A stretch of 8,743 nucleotides of DNA from assembly GCA_003491925.1 (NCBI GenBank), contig DNAU01000115.1, positions 1 through 8,743 of the forward strand. Reading direction: 5' to 3'. Made by a program: the position numbers and the translations under genes. This DNA is from Chloroflexota bacterium. Its GTDB lineage: Bacteria > Chloroflexota > Dormibacteria > Aeolococcales > Aeolococcaceae. Below are positions 7,029-8,743 of the stretch, piece by piece (the stretch's first letter is position 1; each line of letters starts with the position of its first letter). The notes below the pieces were generated by a model that was given only the letters and a program-made list of their open reading frames with translations, did no database searches and had not been told where the DNA came from.

Positions 7029-7061
7029 GGAAGTGGCCGGATGAAACGGGAAGTCACTTCC
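7029..7061. promoter_or_regulatory. GGAAGT repeat with a perfect 13-bp palindrome, possible operator
   Basis: GGAAGT occurs at 7029-7034 and again at 7049-7054, exactly 20 bp apart. The second copy is the left arm of GGAAGTCACTTCC (7049-7061), a perfect 6+1+6 inverted repeat. It lies about 93-125 bp before the -10-like box of the kinase gene and about 190 bp upstream of osmC. Spacing of about two helix turns fits protein binding on one DNA face, but the regulator is unknown. Confidence 0.35.
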
Positions 7062-7130
7062 GGGCCGGTGCCCTGAGCCGCCCGGCCAGGTCCCTGTCCG
7101 GGTGTGCCGGGAGCCGCGCAGTCGGATGGC

Positions 7131-7159
7131 TTATCCCCCTCCAGTCGACCGGCTATGAT
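7131..7159 (+). promoter_or_regulatory. Probable sigma-70-type promoter of the sensor kinase gene
   Basis: TATGAT at 7154-7159 matches the -10 consensus at 5 of 6 positions. TTATCC at 7131-7136, 17 bp upstream, is a weak -35 (3 of 6). The expected transcript start, about 7166-7170, falls at or just before the ATG at 7170, which would give a leaderless or nearly leaderless mRNA. TATGAT stands out in this GC-rich context. Confidence 0.5.
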
Positions 7160-7169
7160 GATAGCGGTC

Positions 7170-8534
7170 ATGGGTGATGTTACCGTCGGCGACACTCAGC
7201 TTTCTCCCCCGACGGAGGAGAAGTCGTCGAAGCGAAGGTCGCCGTCGGCGCTGGCACCTGCGGAGCGGGTGACGACGAGCAGCGCACCTGCCGCGGCCTC
7301 CCCCGGCGCCGAGCCGGGCGACCATCGGGACGCCGAGGCGCTGCTGGCACTGGCCATGGCCATGAGCAGCTCACTGGATCCACGGACGGTGGTCAACACG
7401 ATCCTCGACGAGGGAGCGCGGCTGGTGGGCGCCGACCGCGCGACCCTCTCGAGCTGGAAGGACGGACAGCTCACCATCGAGGCCTCGGTCGGAGGCCGAG
7501 AGGGGGTGACCTGGATCGGCCGCCGGTTCGATTCCCCGTGGCTGTCGGAGCAGCCGCTGGTCCGCGAGGCGCTCACCCGCCGGACCGTGGTGACCGGCGG
7601 CGCCATGGACACGATGCGGGCCTCCCCGGAGTTCCGCGAGGCGCTCAGCCTCGTCCGCCATACGGCCAGCGTGCCCATCCTGCAGGGCGGGGAGGTCACC
7701 GGCCTGCTCGTCTTCTCCCGCTACCGGGACCCGGCCTTTCACGAGGACGAGCGGACCAGCCTCTCCACTCTGGGGTCCATCGCCGGGATCGCCCTGCGCA
7801 ACGCCACCACCCACCAGGCGGCGACCGACGCGGTGCGCAATCTGGATGCCGCCCAGCGGACGAAGTCGGAGCTGCTCGACATCGCCGTCCATGAGCTGCG
7901 ATCTCCGCTCACGGTGATCCAGGGGTATGCCGCGCTGCTCGACGGCGGCGACCTGGGCCCGCTCGGAGAGCCCGCGACCAGGGCGGTTCGGGTCATCGCC
8001 ACCAAGGCGCGCGAGGCGCAGGAGATCGCCACGTCGCTGCTCACGGTGGCCCGCCTGGAGAGCAACGAGCTCCAGATCGAGCGCACGCGGATCCAGCTCC
8101 AGGCGCTGCTCGAGGCCGTCCGAGAGCGGATGGTGCCCCACCTCGACCTCACGGGCGCGACCCTGACCCTGGACTGCCCCGACGAGCTGGAGGTGGCGGC
8201 GGACGCGGCGCTGGCGACCCGCGTCATGGACAATCTTGTCAACAACGCGCTGATCTACTCCGACCCCCCCGCCGCGGTGACGATCAGCGCCCGCCGGACC
8301 GCGGCGGGGATCGAGATCCGAGTCAGCGATCGCGGCTCAGGGGTGAGCGAGGCGGACCGCGAGCGCATCTTCGAGCGCTTCGTCCGGGGGGCGGGGGCCG
8401 AGCGCGCCGCCGGGACCGGCCTCGGCCTCTACGTCAGCCGCGAATGCGCGCGGCGAATGGGCGGCGACCTGGTGCTGGAGCGGAGCCGGCCCGGTGAGGG
8501 CAGCACCTTTCTGCTCTGCCTCCCGGCGGTCTGA
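7170..8534 (+). CDS. Soluble GAF-domain sensor histidine kinase
   Basis: A 454-residue kinase with no membrane helix, so it is cytoplasmic. Residues 1-50 are polar and disordered. A GAF domain covers about 55-210 (VVNTILDEGARLVGADRATL, then SVPILQGGEVTGLLVFSR). A HisKA domain at about 228-300 has the H-box AVHELRSPLT with phospho-acceptor His241. The HATPase domain follows with the N-box RVMDNLVNNALIYS (351-364), G1 DRGSGV (387-392), F-box FERFVRG (401-407) and G2 GTGLGLYVSR (415-424). All catalytic boxes are intact, so it should autophosphorylate. ATG 7170 is preferred: in-frame ATGs at 7155 and 7158 lie inside the -10-like TATGAT, and none has a Shine-Dalgarno. No response regulator is adjacent, so it is an orphan kinase here; its partner and GAF ligand are unknown. 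Confidence 0.92.
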   Translation: MGDVTVGDTQLSPPTEEKSSKRRSPSALAPAERVTTSSAPAAASPGAEPGDHRDAEALLALAMAMSSSLDPRTVVNTILDEGARLVGADRATLSSWKDGQLTIEASVGGREGVTWIGRRFDSPWLSEQPLVREALTRRTVVTGGAMDTMRASPEFREALSLVRHTASVPILQGGEVTGLLVFSRYRDPAFHEDERTSLSTLGSIAGIALRNATTHQAATDAVRNLDAAQRTKSELLDIAVHELRSPLTVIQGYAALLDGGDLGPLGEPATRAVRVIATKAREAQEIATSLLTVARLESNELQIERTRIQLQALLEAVRERMVPHLDLTGATLTLDCPDELEVAADAALATRVMDNLVNNALIYSDPPAAVTISARRTAAGIEIRVSDRGSGVSEADRERIFERFVRGAGAERAAGTGLGLYVSRECARRMGGDLVLERSRPGEGSTFLLCLPAV

Positions 8535-8535
8535 G

Positions 8536-8551
8536 GGCGCCCACCGGCGCC
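8536..8551. terminator. Short GC hairpin in a convergent gap, possible bidirectional terminator
   Basis: GGCGCC-CACC-GGCGCC forms a perfect 6-bp stem with a 4-base loop, starting 2 bp after the kinase stop and ending 15 bp before the stop of the convergent permease gene. The position suits a terminator, but no clear T-run follows on either strand, and GGCGCC words are common by chance at this base composition. Confidence 0.35.
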
Positions 8552-8566
8552 GTTGTCGTCCCCTCG

Positions 8567-8743
8567 CTACGACAGCCTCACCCTGGGGTCGACGACGGCA
8601 TAGAGGGCGTCGACCACGATGTTGGCGACGACGATGAAGGCGGCGGCGACCAGCACGATGCCCTGGATCACCGGCAGGTCCTCGCGGCCGATCGCGCTCA
8701 CCACGTTCTGACCCAACCCGGGCAGGCCGAAGACGGTCTCGGT
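8567..8743 (-). CDS. ABC transporter permease, DppB/OppB type, C-terminal part (runs off right edge)
   Basis: The minus strand from the window edge to a TAG at 8567-8569 encodes the last 58 residues of a membrane permease. They begin TETVFGLPGLGQNVVSAI, continue with REDLPVIQGIVLVAAAFIVV as a membrane helix, then NIVVDALYAVVDPRVRLS. The order FGLPGLG, then (R)DxPVIQG, then N-x-x-VD-x-LYA-x-x-DPRVR at the very end is the standard C-terminus of DppB/OppB-type permeases, which form the channel of dipeptide, oligopeptide or nickel importers together with a DppC-type partner. The substrate cannot be told. It converges with the kinase gene across a 32-bp gap. The partner permease, ATPase and binding protein are not in the window; none follows this gene on the minus strand within the window. 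Confidence 0.93.
   Translation of the reverse strand, partial: TETVFGLPGLGQNVVSAIGREDLPVIQGIVLVAAAFIVVANIVVDALYAVVDPRVRLS

Larger units (their letters stand above)
6837..7169. other. Divergent intergenic region between osmC and the sensor kinase
   Basis: No gene is supported in these 333 bp. On the osmC side are the osmC Shine-Dalgarno, a GATGAT-TTC-GATGAT direct repeat (6853-6867), a possible small hairpin CATCG/CGATG (6848-6865), and CTAGTGCACTTG (6869-6880), whose close copy lies before the secreted-protein gene. The middle is a very GC-rich stretch with many short self-complementary words. On the kinase side are the GGAAGT repeats (7029-7061) and a -10-like TATGAT (7154-7159). Open frames crossing the region look like shadows. 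Confidence 0.6.

Noticed and set aside
1..8743. CRISPR array, tRNA/rRNA, insertion sequence, phage or toxin-antitoxin module
   Set aside because: I saw no regularly spaced repeats, transposase or integrase motifs, or tRNA-like cloverleaf. All sizeable coding frames are accounted for by ordinary genes.

Overview
This is a GC-rich window (by eye about 70% G+C). It has dense gene packing, GTG starts, strong Shine-Dalgarno sequences (GGAGG, GGGGGAG) and a probable leaderless gene. The style fits a high-GC terrestrial lineage such as Actinomycetota, Dormibacterota or a related Chloroflexota-like group. That placement is an inference: the window has no rRNA or other marker that fixes it.

Layout from left to right. 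(1) At 1-338 on the minus strand lies the N-terminus of an ArnT/PMT-like GT-C glycosyltransferase, cut by the window edge and easy to miss. Diverging from it at 462-1988 (+) is a second polytopic, GT-C-like envelope protein. (2) At 2054-2991 on the minus strand is a multi-spanning membrane protein of unknown function. Its reading frame is broken by an apparent single-base deletion near 2882-2895. (3) At 3236-3685 (+) is a DUF4190-type small membrane protein, followed 3 bp later by pheA (prephenate dehydratase with ACT domain, 3689-4618, +). (4) At 4778-5416 (+) is a secreted protein with a SipW-type signal segment, resembling the TasA/camelysin group. An unusual pair of 13-bp repeats lies in front of it. 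(5) On the minus strand, converging with (4), are an OsmC-type peroxiredoxin (6390-6836) and, downstream of it, an EamA/RhtA-type exporter (5423-6274). (6) At 7170-8534 (+) is a soluble GAF-HisKA-HATPase sensor kinase with a good -10 box only 10 bp from its ATG. (7) At 8567-8743 on the minus strand is the C-terminus of a DppB/OppB-type ABC permease, cut by the right edge.

Functionally this is a mosaic of short transcription units: envelope glycosylation, phenylalanine synthesis, a secreted surface protein, peroxide defence plus export, one orphan sensor kinase and a peptide transporter. I see no CRISPR array, tRNA, rRNA, insertion sequence or phage module, and no clear multi-gene novel system. 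The items most worth a second look are the frameshifted membrane protein, the secreted SipW-type protein with its upstream repeats, and the probable leaderless start of the kinase.
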